The notes below the pieces were generated by a model that made no database searches, was not told where the DNA came from, and saw nothing but the letters and a program-made list of their open reading frames with translations. From Phycisphaerae bacterium (lineage in GTDB: Bacteria; Planctomycetota; Phycisphaerae; Phycisphaerales; Phycisphaeraceae), in assembly GCA_030432595.1 (NCBI GenBank), contig JAUIGU010000016.1:22575-86574 (forward strand): a stretch of 64,000 nucleotides of DNA. The letters are read 5' to 3'. The first letter of the stretch is position 1, and every line of letters begins with the position of its first letter. This document shows positions 25,918 to 34,913 of this stretch, piece by piece. The translations under genes and the position numbers were made by a program.

Positions 25918-26295
25918 GTTTCCGTTTGGATACGGGCCGTTCCCCCACGAATACGCCGTGTTTCCCTTTGTAACCGCGGCGTTTCCCCGAAGATATGCCG
26001 CGTTTCCCTTCGTTAACGGGGCGTTCCCCCTTCAATACGCGCCGTTCCCCACGGGATACGCAGCGTTCCCCTTCGCGACCGCCGCGTTTCCCTTCGCTTC
26101 GTATGCGTTTCCCTTCGAGTGCGCCGCGTTTCCCTTCGCCGCGTTGGGATTTCCCTGCGCGGCGTTTGCGTTTCCCTCCGCCTCGAAAACATTTCCCTAC
26201 GCCGAAGAAACATTTCCCTACGCGCGGAAAACCTTTCCCATCGCGGAGAAAACAATTCCCGACGCGGCGTTCGGATTTCCCCACGGTCCGAAAAC
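25918..26295. repeat. 21-bp tandem array, 18 units, no indels
   Basis: The motif G(T)TTCCC recurs with its first G (or its replacement) at 25,918, 25,939, 25,960 and so on to 26,275: eighteen steps of exactly 21 bases. Approximate unit: GCGTTTCCCTTCG followed by eight variable bases, often ending GCC. Units differ strongly outside the core, yet spacing never slips. All three plus frames and one minus frame are open over much of it, giving 7-residue repeats (for example AFPFxxx or EGKRxxx), but none shows the neighbours' third-position GC bias or a convincing start. It lies between two minus-strand genes. Confidence 0.9.
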
Positions 26296-26323
26296 AGGTC
26301 GCGCAGTCCACGCGTCTGAGGCG

Positions 26324-26400
26324 CAGGGTGGGTCGAGCGCAGCGGACCCACCAACCCCGAAACTGATCGCGGTGGGTCCGCAAGCTTGACCCACCCTACT
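26324..26400. repeat. REPIN-like doublet (AGGGTGGGTC type)
   Basis: Left half AGGGTGGGTCGAGC..GCGGACCCACC; right half GGTGGGTCCGC..GACCCACCCTA, inverted. The stop codon of the DUF262 gene (TAG) lies inside the outer end of the right half, so insertion may have set that gene's end. Confidence 0.8.
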
Positions 26401-28177
26401 TGCTCAACGCTTTTTTTGACGAATTCTTCGCTGTACGTGTGGATTGAAGCTTTGACTTGACAGCCTTCGGCCGACGGATCTCAACGTCCAACGGCCAAGC
26501 CTTGGGTGCAATTTCGGCAAGTCTTTTCTGACGGTGTTCGATCTGTTTACCACCCCAGTCTTTATAATTTGCGATCCATTGCGAGGTCACAAACGAGCTA
26601 TCCGCAAACACTTGACGCTTTGACTCAAAACCCGAGTTACCGATCTGGGAGTTGTCAACAGATGAGAGAAGAGCCAGATTTCCAAGGCGACTTTTCAGGG
26701 CCCGATGTTCCTCGACGTCAACATGTACCCACTCTTTTCCACGATTCAAAGGCAAAACATGCTCAACATTTACATCGTACTCGCTTTCACTCGGCTGCCA
26801 CGCTACCTGATTTTTGTTCGCGTATCGCTCGATGCACACCAGCAAATATTTGATAAGATTACTCCGTGATACAGAAAGCGTCAAAAAGTCGGCTTCAAAC
26901 TGCTTATTGTTGGGAAAATGCTTGACCATGACAGATTGAAGCGCCTTGGCATTCACAATTTTCTTTGACGCAATCGACATCGCCAAATCGCAATATACGC
27001 GTTCATAGGTGCCGCCCCGCAAACTTGTAACAATCACACGGACTACGCCGGAAAGGATCAAGCGAAATGCCTTTTCCGCCTCTGTTTTCGAGAATTTTTC
27101 ATAGACCGACAATAAAAGAGGGCGCACTTGTTCCGCGCCTAAAACTTGGAAAGCCGAGAGAACACGCTTTGATTCTGCCGTCATTTCTGTACTTGACGCT
27201 GAGCCTGGACTAACTATATTCACATATTTCTTGGCAGCCGAAGCAATCTCTCGAGAAAACGCGACTGCTTTTGTTTTAGATGTCAATGAAGTTTTGATCT
27301 GTTCATACAAATGCTTTTCACGCGTTAACCCGTTTCGGGATGACCAGTGATGCCGGATGAAATCAACGATCATTGATTCATCGCCAACAGACTCGATCGC
27401 TCCAGACATAATCAACCAATTCCCACGAGATTCGTCAAGCCGATCTTCAGAAGAAGCAAATACCCTGTTCTTCAATAAATCAGAAATGGCCAAGTCAATG
27501 CCGCGGTCATTAAGGGTCTCGAAAATCACAAACGCATTTGAGTGCGATGGCACCTTGACCGCGATAACCTTCACTTTCGTAGACATGTATTCCAAGTAAT
27601 CGATGAGCGCTGCAACTGAATTTGCGCCAGCCGCGTGAGCAAAAGATTCTACGTGGTAAAAAACTTCGTTATAAACGTCAATAATTCGGTTGTGCGATGG
27701 CCGTTCTGCGGCTCGGTCATAGGACGATTGCGAATAATTGATGATCGAGTCGCAATAAAAGCCGTGATCTGAATCATTAAGGGAAAGCCGTGGACGATTT
27801 TCGAGGCTTTTAGCATCTTTTTGAGCGATGTAGCTTTCTTGGATTACATTTGCTCTTTCTTCGTTGTTATCTTGGACCAGATAGTCCCGCACCGCCGCGG
27901 CAAACAAGATGAATGTTGCGAGCCGCTGTTGGCCATCAACTACCTCAAATGCATTTTCAAGCCCGCCCGTCGATTCGGCGCGTGACAGAACAACCGTACC
28001 CAAAAAGTAGTCTTGAGCTTTTTCAGAAAGTGCACCGCTTATGTCCGAACAAAATGCTCTCGCTTGTTCGGTGCCCCAAGCGTAGGAACGTTGATAGAGA
28101 GGCACCTTAAGACTATAGCGCTTAACCAATTCGCCCAAACCTACAGCTTCAAACTGAGTTTCCGATACATCGGGCAT
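26396..28177 (-). CDS. DUF262-DUF1524 (GmrSD-like) putative modification-dependent nuclease
   Basis: 593 residues. N-terminal DUF262 (ParB/sulfiredoxin-like) with VPLYQRSYAW (25-34) and FEVVDGQQRLAT (78-89, nucleotide-binding); C-terminal DUF1524 HNH-type nuclease with VNVEHVLPLN (469-478) and LGNLALLSS. This single-chain layout is that of GmrSD-type IV restriction enzymes and relatives such as BrxU, which cut modified phage DNA. No partner methylase or other defence gene is next to it. Its base composition is much lower in GC than rho or the ribosomal genes, which suggests horizontal transfer. It starts 22 bases after the rho stop. Confidence 0.88.
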   Translation of the reverse strand: MPDVSETQFEAVGLGELVKRYSLKVPLYQRSYAWGTEQARAFCSDISGALSEKAQDYFLGTVVLSRAESTGGLENAFEVVDGQQRLATFILFAAAVRDYLVQDNNEERANVIQESYIAQKDAKSLENRPRLSLNDSDHGFYCDSIINYSQSSYDRAAERPSHNRIIDVYNEVFYHVESFAHAAGANSVAALIDYLEYMSTKVKVIAVKVPSHSNAFVIFETLNDRGIDLAISDLLKNRVFASSEDRLDESRGNWLIMSGAIESVGDESMIVDFIRHHWSSRNGLTREKHLYEQIKTSLTSKTKAVAFSREIASAAKKYVNIVSPGSASSTEMTAESKRVLSAFQVLGAEQVRPLLLSVYEKFSKTEAEKAFRLILSGVVRVIVTSLRGGTYERVYCDLAMSIASKKIVNAKALQSVMVKHFPNNKQFEADFLTLSVSRSNLIKYLLVCIERYANKNQVAWQPSESEYDVNVEHVLPLNRGKEWVHVDVEEHRALKSRLGNLALLSSVDNSQIGNSGFESKRQVFADSSFVTSQWIANYKDWGGKQIEHRQKRLAEIAPKAWPLDVEIRRPKAVKSKLQSTRTAKNSSKKALSK

Positions 28178-28199
28178 CTTGAATCGTCTCCGAAGAATA

Positions 28200-29795
<1,596 letters not shown>

Positions 29796-29804
29796 GGAAA
29801 ACAC

Positions 29805-30191
29805 TCCGTGGTTTCGGCGTAGATGCCGGGGAAGGAGGCCGTACCGGGCCGGGGTGAAGCGGCGCGGCAGGGTGATGGTGGGTAGGGGAAGGGTGCGCGG
29901 GGTCGGGGGAAAGGGGTGCCGGGGTCCGCGTCAGCGCGGGCGTGGAAAGGTTTGCATGGGGGCGCGATTTCGAAGGTTCTGGAAGACGTGTTTGGGGGGT
30001 GCGGGGGTTTGCGTGGGCCGGGGTCGGCGGGACGCGGGACGCCGGGGAGGGCGTGGGGCAGGCGGTTTGGGATGGGGGCGTGGTTCGACGCGAGGCGGAG
30101 CGGCGAGGGCTCCGGGTGATCTTCCCCTGAGGCCGGCGGCGGCCCCGACGGGCGGGCCACGGACGCCGGCGGCGTCGATGCGTGGATGATA
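29805..30191 (-). promoter_or_regulatory. Long C-rich, G-poor rho leader
   Basis: About 385 bases before rho with no gene. In the rho sense the region 29,870-30,060 is very rich in C and poor in G, the composition of Rho-utilisation (rut) sites. A possible -10 box TATCAT lies at 30,186-30,191 but no clear -35. Rho autoregulation by premature termination in its leader is known in E. coli; this leader looks built for it. Confidence 0.55.
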
Positions 30192-30220
30192 GCCGGGCGG
30201 GCGGGGTTGTGGGAGGCGGA

Positions 30221-30241
30221 CCCGCGTTCAGGGAACGCGGG
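30221..30241. repeat. Palindrome between coaE and rho
   Basis: CCCGCGTTC, loop AGG, GAACGCGGG, a 9-bp stem followed by TTTCTAAAT on the plus strand (ATTTAGAAACCCGCG on the minus strand). REP-like; no U-tract on the minus strand, so not a typical terminator for the gene upstream. Confidence 0.6.
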
Positions 30242-30319
30242 TTTCTAAATGGGGGCGGGCTTGCGGGTTACGGGCGTGGGCTTGTAGGTTAGGAATTGGG
30301 CGTGGGGACGGAATGAAGC

Positions 30320-31303
30320 TCAGGCGTCGAGCCAGCCCCATTGGGTGAGCAGGGCGTCGAGTTCGCGGGCGAGGTCTTCCGGGGGGCCGGCGTTGTCGAG
30401 CGTGGCGTCGGCGGCGGCGCGGCGGGTCTGGGGGTCGGCCTGATTCGCTTCGCGGGCGGCGAGTTGGGCGTCGGTCCAGCCGCGCGACGCGGCGAGGCGG
30501 GCGAGGCGGACGTCGCGCGGCGTGTCGAGGAAGAGGATGCGGTCGCACTGGTCGGCCAAACCGGCTTCGATGAGCAGCGGGCAGTCTTCGACGATGAAAC
30601 GCACGTCGGGGTTTTCGGCGTACTGAAGGTGAAGCCGGTCGCGGCCCTCGGCGACGCGCGGGTGGACAATGGCTTCGAGGCGCTTCAGGGCGTCGGGGTC
30701 GTCGAAGACGAGGCGGGCGATGGCGCCGCGGTCGGGCGTGCCGTCGGGAAGAAACGCTTGGTCACCAAAGGCGGTGCGGAGTTCGTCGCGCACGGCGGGT
30801 TCGTCGAAGGCGGCGCGGGCGAGGGCGTCGGCGTCGATCACCCCCCCGCCGCGCGTGGCGAGGTGCGCGGCGGCGGCAGACTTGCCCGACCCGGGGTAGC
30901 CGGTGAGGCCGAGGACGGGTTTGCCTTGGACCGGGCCGATCTGGTTCGCGAAGTGCAGGGCGAGCACCCCGATCAGTTCTTCGACATCCGTGAGTTCTGA
31001 AAAGCCCTCGGCGTCTATCAGGATCGCCGGCGCGGGGAGGTCATTCCTGAAAAAGAGCACGGCGGGCCAGGCCACATCGAGTTCAGGCCACTCGCGTTCG
31101 GCGTCGTCACGGTGCAGAAACCGCACGGGCCAGGGCAACGACACGACGAATGCTCGCCACCGCTCTTTCTCCCGCAACGCGCCGTGCGTCAACTTGCACA
31201 GGTCGCACCGGTATGTCTCCGGCGACACCGCCTTGTGTGCCGCGTCGAACGCCCGATGAAGCAGACCGCTGTCGGCGTTGTACACGAAGACCAGCTCGGG
31301 CAT
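30320..31303 (-). CDS. coaE: Dephospho-CoA kinase with an extra N-terminal domain
   Basis: 327 residues; CoaE alone is about 200. Residues about 128-327 are CoaE: P-loop GYPGSGKS (135-142), VIDADALAR, and VHPRVAEGRDRL and EDCPLLIEAGL. It phosphorylates dephospho-CoA, the last CoA step. Residues 1-120 (MPELVFVYNADSGLLHRAFD; CDLC at 33-36; WRAFVVSLPWPVRFLHRDD) match a small stand-alone family I know only as hypothetical proteins. The fusion is in one frame with no sign of a frameshift. Confidence 0.85.
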   Translation of the reverse strand: MPELVFVYNADSGLLHRAFDAAHKAVSPETYRCDLCKLTHGALREKERWRAFVVSLPWPVRFLHRDDAEREWPELDVAWPAVLFFRNDLPAPAILIDAEGFSELTDVEELIGVLALHFANQIGPVQGKPVLGLTGYPGSGKSAAAAHLATRGGGVIDADALARAAFDEPAVRDELRTAFGDQAFLPDGTPDRGAIARLVFDDPDALKRLEAIVHPRVAEGRDRLHLQYAENPDVRFIVEDCPLLIEAGLADQCDRILFLDTPRDVRLARLAASRGWTDAQLAAREANQADPQTRRAAADATLDNAGPPEDLARELDALLTQWGWLDA

Positions 31304-31333
31304 GCTCAGAGTGTAATCATGGTGCGCGTGACA

Positions 31334-31369
31334 TAGCCCGGAGGCGGCCGTCTCCGGGCTTTAGGTTGA
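31334..31369. repeat. AGCCCGG palindrome, single copy related to the RAYT flanks
   Basis: AGCCCGGAG..CTCCGGGCT with TTTAGGTT following, the same tail as the right flank of the RAYT element at 33,742. Between the secreted peptidase gene and coaE. Confidence 0.75.
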
Positions 31370-31398
31370 ATTCGTGCGTCGTTCGGCGTGGCCGTTCG

Positions 31399-32865
31399 TC
31401 ACGGCCGCAGGTTCCGGGCGCCGATGGCGTCGCCGAAGGCGCGGACGAGCTGGTCGCGGTCGATGCCGTAGTCTTCGCGCAGGGCTTGTTGCCAGTGCTT
31501 GCCGTCCTTGATGGCGTTGATGAAGTCGCGGTAACGCGTCGGGCTCTGGCGGATCATGAACGCGCACAGCTCGCTGGCGACGGGGTACTGCCAGCCCTGG
31601 ATGTGCGGCAGGTCGAGCATGCCCTGGAGCGAATCGAGCTGGCGGAGTCGGCGGCGCATGTACTCGGCCTGCTGGGCCCAGTCGCTCTCGCCGAAGCCGC
31701 GGCTGTCGACCAGCTTGTAGGCGATGTGCTCGGCCAGGCCCTCGTTGATCCACGACGGGATGAACGGGTGCGAGCGGTAGCGGTGGACGAACGCGTGCAC
31801 GGATTCGTGGACCAGCACGTGCGCGAAGTTGAGCGTGTTTTCCTGGCGGTAGAACGCGACGACGCAGAACCCGTCGCCGCGGCTGTGGCACACGCCGGCC
31901 GTGCCCATCGCCGGGAAGCCGAGCGTCTGGGCGCAGTACTGGAAGTAGTCGGTCTGCCGGGAGAAGACGTAGATCGCGCACTTGCCGCGGAAGATGTTCT
32001 GGCCGGCCGGCAGGTCGAAGGTCTCGAGCAGGCGGTCGTACATCTCGTCGAGCAAACCCGCCCAGCGCCGCGCCTCGGCCGGGGGCAGGTCGGTGAACAG
32101 CAGGAAGTTGTCGTCCTCGTAGGTCCGCAGGCGCACGCCCATCTGCTCGGTGGCTTCGTCCGCTTCCTTCTTCAGCGCTTCCACGCTTTCGGCCATGAGC
32201 TCGGGCGACAACTCGCCCCAGAACTGGGTCTGGATGTCGCCGACGACCTGAGGGCCGTGCGCCGCGTCTTCGTCATGGGGCGCGGCGTGGTCGTCGCCTT
32301 CACCGTCGTCGGGTTCCAGACCGGCGTCGTCGGGGGCGTTTTCATCCACCGTGTCGGGCCCGGGCGCGTCGTCGGTTTCGGGCTCAGGGGCGGCGTCGGC
32401 CCAGGTCACGGCTTCGCCGTCGCGCAGGCGCTGGGCGAGGTCTTCCAGCGTCGGGTCGGCTCCAAGGGCGCGGCCGAGCGCCTTTTCGCCGGAGATGCGC
32501 CCGCCGTCGCGCGGGTAGATCTGTGCGGCCAACTCGAACCAGCCGCGCGCATCGTCGTCGGCCAACAGCTTGTCCTGCACCCACAACACCCGGTCGGGCG
32601 CAAGGTCGTCCCACGGGACCAGCGCGATCTCGTCGCCACGCGGCGAACGCACCTCGAACCCCTCGGCGTCCCGCGAGATGATCCAACCCATGACCCGCTC
32701 GTCGTCCAACGTCTTGACCGCGATGCGCACCGGCGGGTCGACCGTGACCCCGACGGCCGCCGACGCACCGCCGGCGAAGACCAGACACAGGCTCAGGACC
32801 ACGCACCCAAACGCCGACCTCTGCCGGCGCGGTTGCTGCATGGAGATTCCGGTGCGTGTCGTCAT
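31399..32865 (-). CDS. Secreted DUF1570-like zinc peptidase
   Basis: 488 residues. An N-terminal signal peptide ends near ASA (SAFGCVVLSLCLVFAGGASA). An acidic Asp/Glu/Pro linker lies around 160-215. The C-terminal gluzincin motif is HESVH (353-357) with the downstream glutamate in NEGLAEH (E375), the arrangement of DUF1570 family proteins common in planctomycetes. The ATG is chosen for the GGGAGG ribosome-binding site 7 bases upstream. Substrate unknown. Confidence 0.8.
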   Translation of the reverse strand: MTTRTGISMQQPRRQRSAFGCVVLSLCLVFAGGASAAVGVTVDPPVRIAVKTLDDERVMGWIISRDAEGFEVRSPRGDEIALVPWDDLAPDRVLWVQDKLLADDDARGWFELAAQIYPRDGGRISGEKALGRALGADPTLEDLAQRLRDGEAVTWADAAPEPETDDAPGPDTVDENAPDDAGLEPDDGEGDDHAAPHDEDAAHGPQVVGDIQTQFWGELSPELMAESVEALKKEADEATEQMGVRLRTYEDDNFLLFTDLPPAEARRWAGLLDEMYDRLLETFDLPAGQNIFRGKCAIYVFSRQTDYFQYCAQTLGFPAMGTAGVCHSRGDGFCVVAFYRQENTLNFAHVLVHESVHAFVHRYRSHPFIPSWINEGLAEHIAYKLVDSRGFGESDWAQQAEYMRRRLRQLDSLQGMLDLPHIQGWQYPVASELCAFMIRQSPTRYRDFINAIKDGKHWQQALREDYGIDRDQLVRAFGDAIGARNLRP

Positions 32866-33062
32866 GTCGTGCCTCCCGGTCAACCACGTTGGGAACATGC
32901 GGTGAATCCCCTTCTCCAAATCCGTGCGATGCGGAAATAGCGGGCCTCACGACACATCGTACCGGGCCTGCGCCTTATCCCGATGCAGAAACCCTTGGTC
33001 TTAGCCCGGCCCGTCCACGAACGCCCAGCACGCACGGTGAGCGTATCGCAAAACAAACGTCT

Positions 33063-33092
33063 AAAGCCCGGGGACGGCTGTCCCCGGGCTTT
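33063..33092 (+). repeat. Left terminal palindrome of the RAYT element
   Basis: AAAGCCCGGGGACGG joined to its reverse complement, with one mismatch in the centre (CTG against CCG). It lies 37 bases before the transposase ATG. Confidence 0.9.
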
Positions 33093-33129
33093 GCGACACC
33101 GATCGCCCCACCCCCGGTACGATCCTGCC

Positions 33130-33735
33130 ATGCCTTCCGGGCCCAATCCCAACGCCTGGCGGAACTGGTACCACGCGGTCGGCAGCACCTACGGCACGTG
33201 GCTGCGCGGCGATCCGCGTGGCTTCCGCACCTACCGACACCGCCAACACGTCGAAGGCGACTACCGAACGCCGCCACCGCCGGGCGTGTATGCGGCGCTC
33301 TTCGAACAGTCCAAAAAAACACTGAAGCATCCGCCCACCACCCTCAACCCGCGCCAGCGTCGGCTTGTGTGCACAGCCATGGCCGAGCGGCTGCAAGACA
33401 ACGAGGTTGAACTCGTCGCTCTGGCCATCGCATCCAACCATTTCCATGCGCTCGCCCGATTCCCGGTGCTGACGGCAGACCAAAAAAGGCGGCTCCGATC
33501 TGTGCTGATTCAGGACGGGCGCGATCCGACGCCGCGCCATTTACTCGGACTGGCGCGCAAACACGCGTCACACCAACTTGCAGAAGCCGGCCTCATGCCG
33601 CCCGGCCCGGTGTGGGCGGCAAGGCCCAAGCTCGAACCCATCCGTGATCGCCAACACCAGATCAACACCGCGCGGTACATCCACGCGCACGTTGAACAGG
33701 GCGCGGCGGTGTGGTGGAAGGGCCAAGTTCTTTGA
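33130..33735 (+). CDS. REP-associated tyrosine transposase (RAYT, Y1/IS200-like)
   Basis: 201 residues. N-terminal STYGTWLRGDPRGFRTYRHR is the Y1-transposase beta segment; the HUH metal-binding motif is HFH (104-106, IASNHFHALARF); the catalytic tyrosine is most likely Y183 in INTARYIHAHVEQGAAVW, matching the RYIHLNPVRAGLV helix of the family. RAYTs nick REP hairpins on single-stranded DNA and are usually single-copy, non-mobile genes. Intact length, no frameshift, so it may be active. Confidence 0.88.
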   Translation: MPSGPNPNAWRNWYHAVGSTYGTWLRGDPRGFRTYRHRQHVEGDYRTPPPPGVYAALFEQSKKTLKHPPTTLNPRQRRLVCTAMAERLQDNEVELVALAIASNHFHALARFPVLTADQKRRLRSVLIQDGRDPTPRHLLGLARKHASHQLAEAGLMPPGPVWAARPKLEPIRDRQHQINTARYIHAHVEQGAAVWWKGQVL

Positions 33736-33741
33736 AACAGC

Positions 33742-33771
33742 AAAGCCCGGGGACGGCCGTCCCCGGGCTTT
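33742..33771 (-). repeat. Right terminal palindrome of the RAYT element
   Basis: A perfect 30-bp palindrome, AAAGCCCGGGGACGG and its reverse complement, seven bases after the transposase stop, followed by AGGTTAAAA. It is in inverted orientation to the left copy. The rpsD stop follows within 30 bases. Confidence 0.9.
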
Positions 33772-33797
33772 AGGTTAAAACGAATGGGCGGCGTGCC

Positions 33798-34400
33798 TTA
33801 GCGGTAGAACTCGATGATGAGGTTCATGTTCACGTCGAACGGGACCTGGTCCGGGGTCGGCGTGCCGTTGACCTTGGCGGTCAGGGTCGAGGGGTCGAAG
33901 CCCAGCCATTCGGGGACCTCGTGGCCCGGGAGGCTCTCCATGTTCTCGCGGATGAGCTTCTTGGCGTTCTCTTTCTTGATGGTGATCTCGTCGCCGACGC
34001 TGACGCGGTAGCTGGCGATGTCGACCTTCTTGCCGTTCACGAGGATGTGCCCGTGGGCGACGATTTGGCGGGCGGCCCAGATCGAGCGTGCCCAGCCGAG
34101 CCGGCGGATGACGTTGTCGAGGCGCAGCTCGAGGAGTTGGAGCAGGACGACGCCGGTGTTGCCCTTGGTGTGGCCCGCCTCGTCGAGGAGCCGGCGGAAC
34201 TGCTTCTCGAGCACGTTGTAGTGGTAGCGGAGCTTCTGCTTTTCGTTGAGGCGGACGCCGTAGTCGCGCAGCCGCCGCCCGCGGAAGCCGTGGACGCCCG
34301 GGGGGTTGAGCTGGCGCTTGGTGGTGTGCTTGGGGAGGTCGGCGATGGGCACGCCGACGCGGCGGGAGAGCTTGACCTTCGGGCCGGTGTAGTTGGCCAT
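33798..34400 (-). CDS. rpsD: 30S ribosomal protein S4
   Basis: 200 residues; ANYTGPKVKLSRRVGVPIAD start, GRRLRDYGVRLNEKQKLRYH, and the S4 domain RLDNVIRRLGWARSIWAARQ with GHILVNGKKVDIASYRV. No zinc cysteines. Primary 16S rRNA binder. It sits outside the alpha operon, with its own promoter, which is unlike most bacteria. Confidence 0.96.
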   Translation of the reverse strand: MANYTGPKVKLSRRVGVPIADLPKHTTKRQLNPPGVHGFRGRRLRDYGVRLNEKQKLRYHYNVLEKQFRRLLDEAGHTKGNTGVVLLQLLELRLDNVIRRLGWARSIWAARQIVAHGHILVNGKKVDIASYRVSVGDEITIKKENAKKLIRENMESLPGHEVPEWLGFDPSTLTAKVNGTPTPDQVPFDVNMNLIIEFYR

Positions 34401-34482
34401 GTTGTTCTTACGCCCGCGGTTTCCCGGGGACGCCCTTCTTGGTGCTCGGCCGTGGCTACGGCTCCGCGGTTCCAGCAAAGTT

Positions 34483-34501
34483 CAGGCCCACGGCGGGCCT
34501 G
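34483..34501 (-). promoter_or_regulatory. 5'-proximal hairpin of the rpsD leader
   Basis: In sense: CAGGCCC, loop GCCGT, GGGCCTG. The loop GCCGT is identical to that of the rpsJ leader hairpin, and the position near the predicted 5' end is the same. Possible r-protein binding or stability element. Confidence 0.45.
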
Positions 34502-34514
34502 CAGCGAGCCGAGC

Positions 34515-34543
34515 ATTATGGACAAAACCACGTCAAAGGGCAA
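34515..34543 (-). promoter_or_regulatory. rpsD promoter
   Basis: Minus strand TTGCCC, 17-base spacer, CATAAT. Leader of about 108 bases to the rpsD ATG. Confidence 0.65.
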
Positions 34544-34555
34544 ATCGGTCACACC

Positions 34556-34729
34556 TCACCAGAATGATATTTCCAACACCTGCTTGAAGCGTCGCCAGAC
34601 CCCGGCCCGGTAGCTCGAATCGACTCTAGGCTTGTGCCAAAGGAGTATGTAGGGAGTGCCAAGTATCAGGATGAGTACGCGGATGATCAACTCAATCAAC
34701 GCGCCGAATCCGGAACCGATGTCTGGCAT
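34556..34729 (-). CDS. Small single-pass membrane protein (57 aa), tentative
   Basis: The 57-residue frame starts MPDIGSGFGALIELIIRVLI, continues LILGTPYILLW and then HKPRVDSSYRAGVWRRFKQV. One clear membrane helix (about 9-32) followed by a basic tail is an unlikely chance product in this GC-rich DNA, and the composition is lower in GC than its neighbours. There is no good ribosome-binding site, and a strong terminator lies just upstream, so its promoter is unclear. I recognise no family. Confidence 0.45.
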   Translation of the reverse strand: MPDIGSGFGALIELIIRVLILILGTPYILLWHKPRVDSSYRAGVWRRFKQVLEISFW

Positions 34730-34754
34730 TGCAACATTTTAAGGGCGACCTCAA

Positions 34755-34789
34755 TAAAAAAAGCCCGCCGCGGCCGAAGCCGCGACGAG
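34755..34789 (-). terminator. Intrinsic terminator of the DUF454 gene
   Basis: Minus strand: GCTCGTCGCGGC, tetraloop TTCG, GCCGCGGCGGGC (12 pairs with two G-U), then seven T residues. A textbook UUCG-capped terminator about 125 bases after the DUF454 stop. Confidence 0.9.
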
Positions 34790-34913
34790 CCTTCCGGGGG
34801 GCGGGGGAGGATTGGGGGTGTTTCGTCGTGTGGGTCGGAGTCTCGGTCTGTTGTGGCCGGCCGCGGCGTTGCGGGGTGACCTTGGGTTCATAACGGGCTC
34901 AGGTTCGGCGGGG

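Larger units (their letters stand above)
33061..33776. mobile_element. REP-bounded RAYT element
   Basis: A transposase gene lies between two 30-bp palindromes at 33,063-33,092 and 33,742-33,771. Their asymmetric flanks show inversion: the left reads CTAAAGCCC..GGGCTTTGC and the right is its exact inverse, GCAAAGCCC..GGGCTTTAG. The unit is about 715 bp and is bounded like a REPIN with the gene as cargo. Confidence 0.85.

Noticed and set aside
25918..26295. CRISPR array
   Set aside because: Units are 21 bp with no separate repeat and spacer, repeats are too diverged, and no cas gene is nearby.
25850..26383. A 177-codon minus-strand frame with GKR-type heptad repeats over the 21-bp array
   Set aside because: TTG start, no ribosome-binding site, no third-position GC bias, and competing open frames on the same DNA. 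Treated as a DNA repeat.
34401..34760. A tRNA gene in the rpsD upstream region
   Set aside because: No cloverleaf or T-loop GTTCRANYC with a matching acceptor stem; a TCGAATCGAC string alone is not enough. No tRNA or rRNA gene was recognised anywhere in the window.
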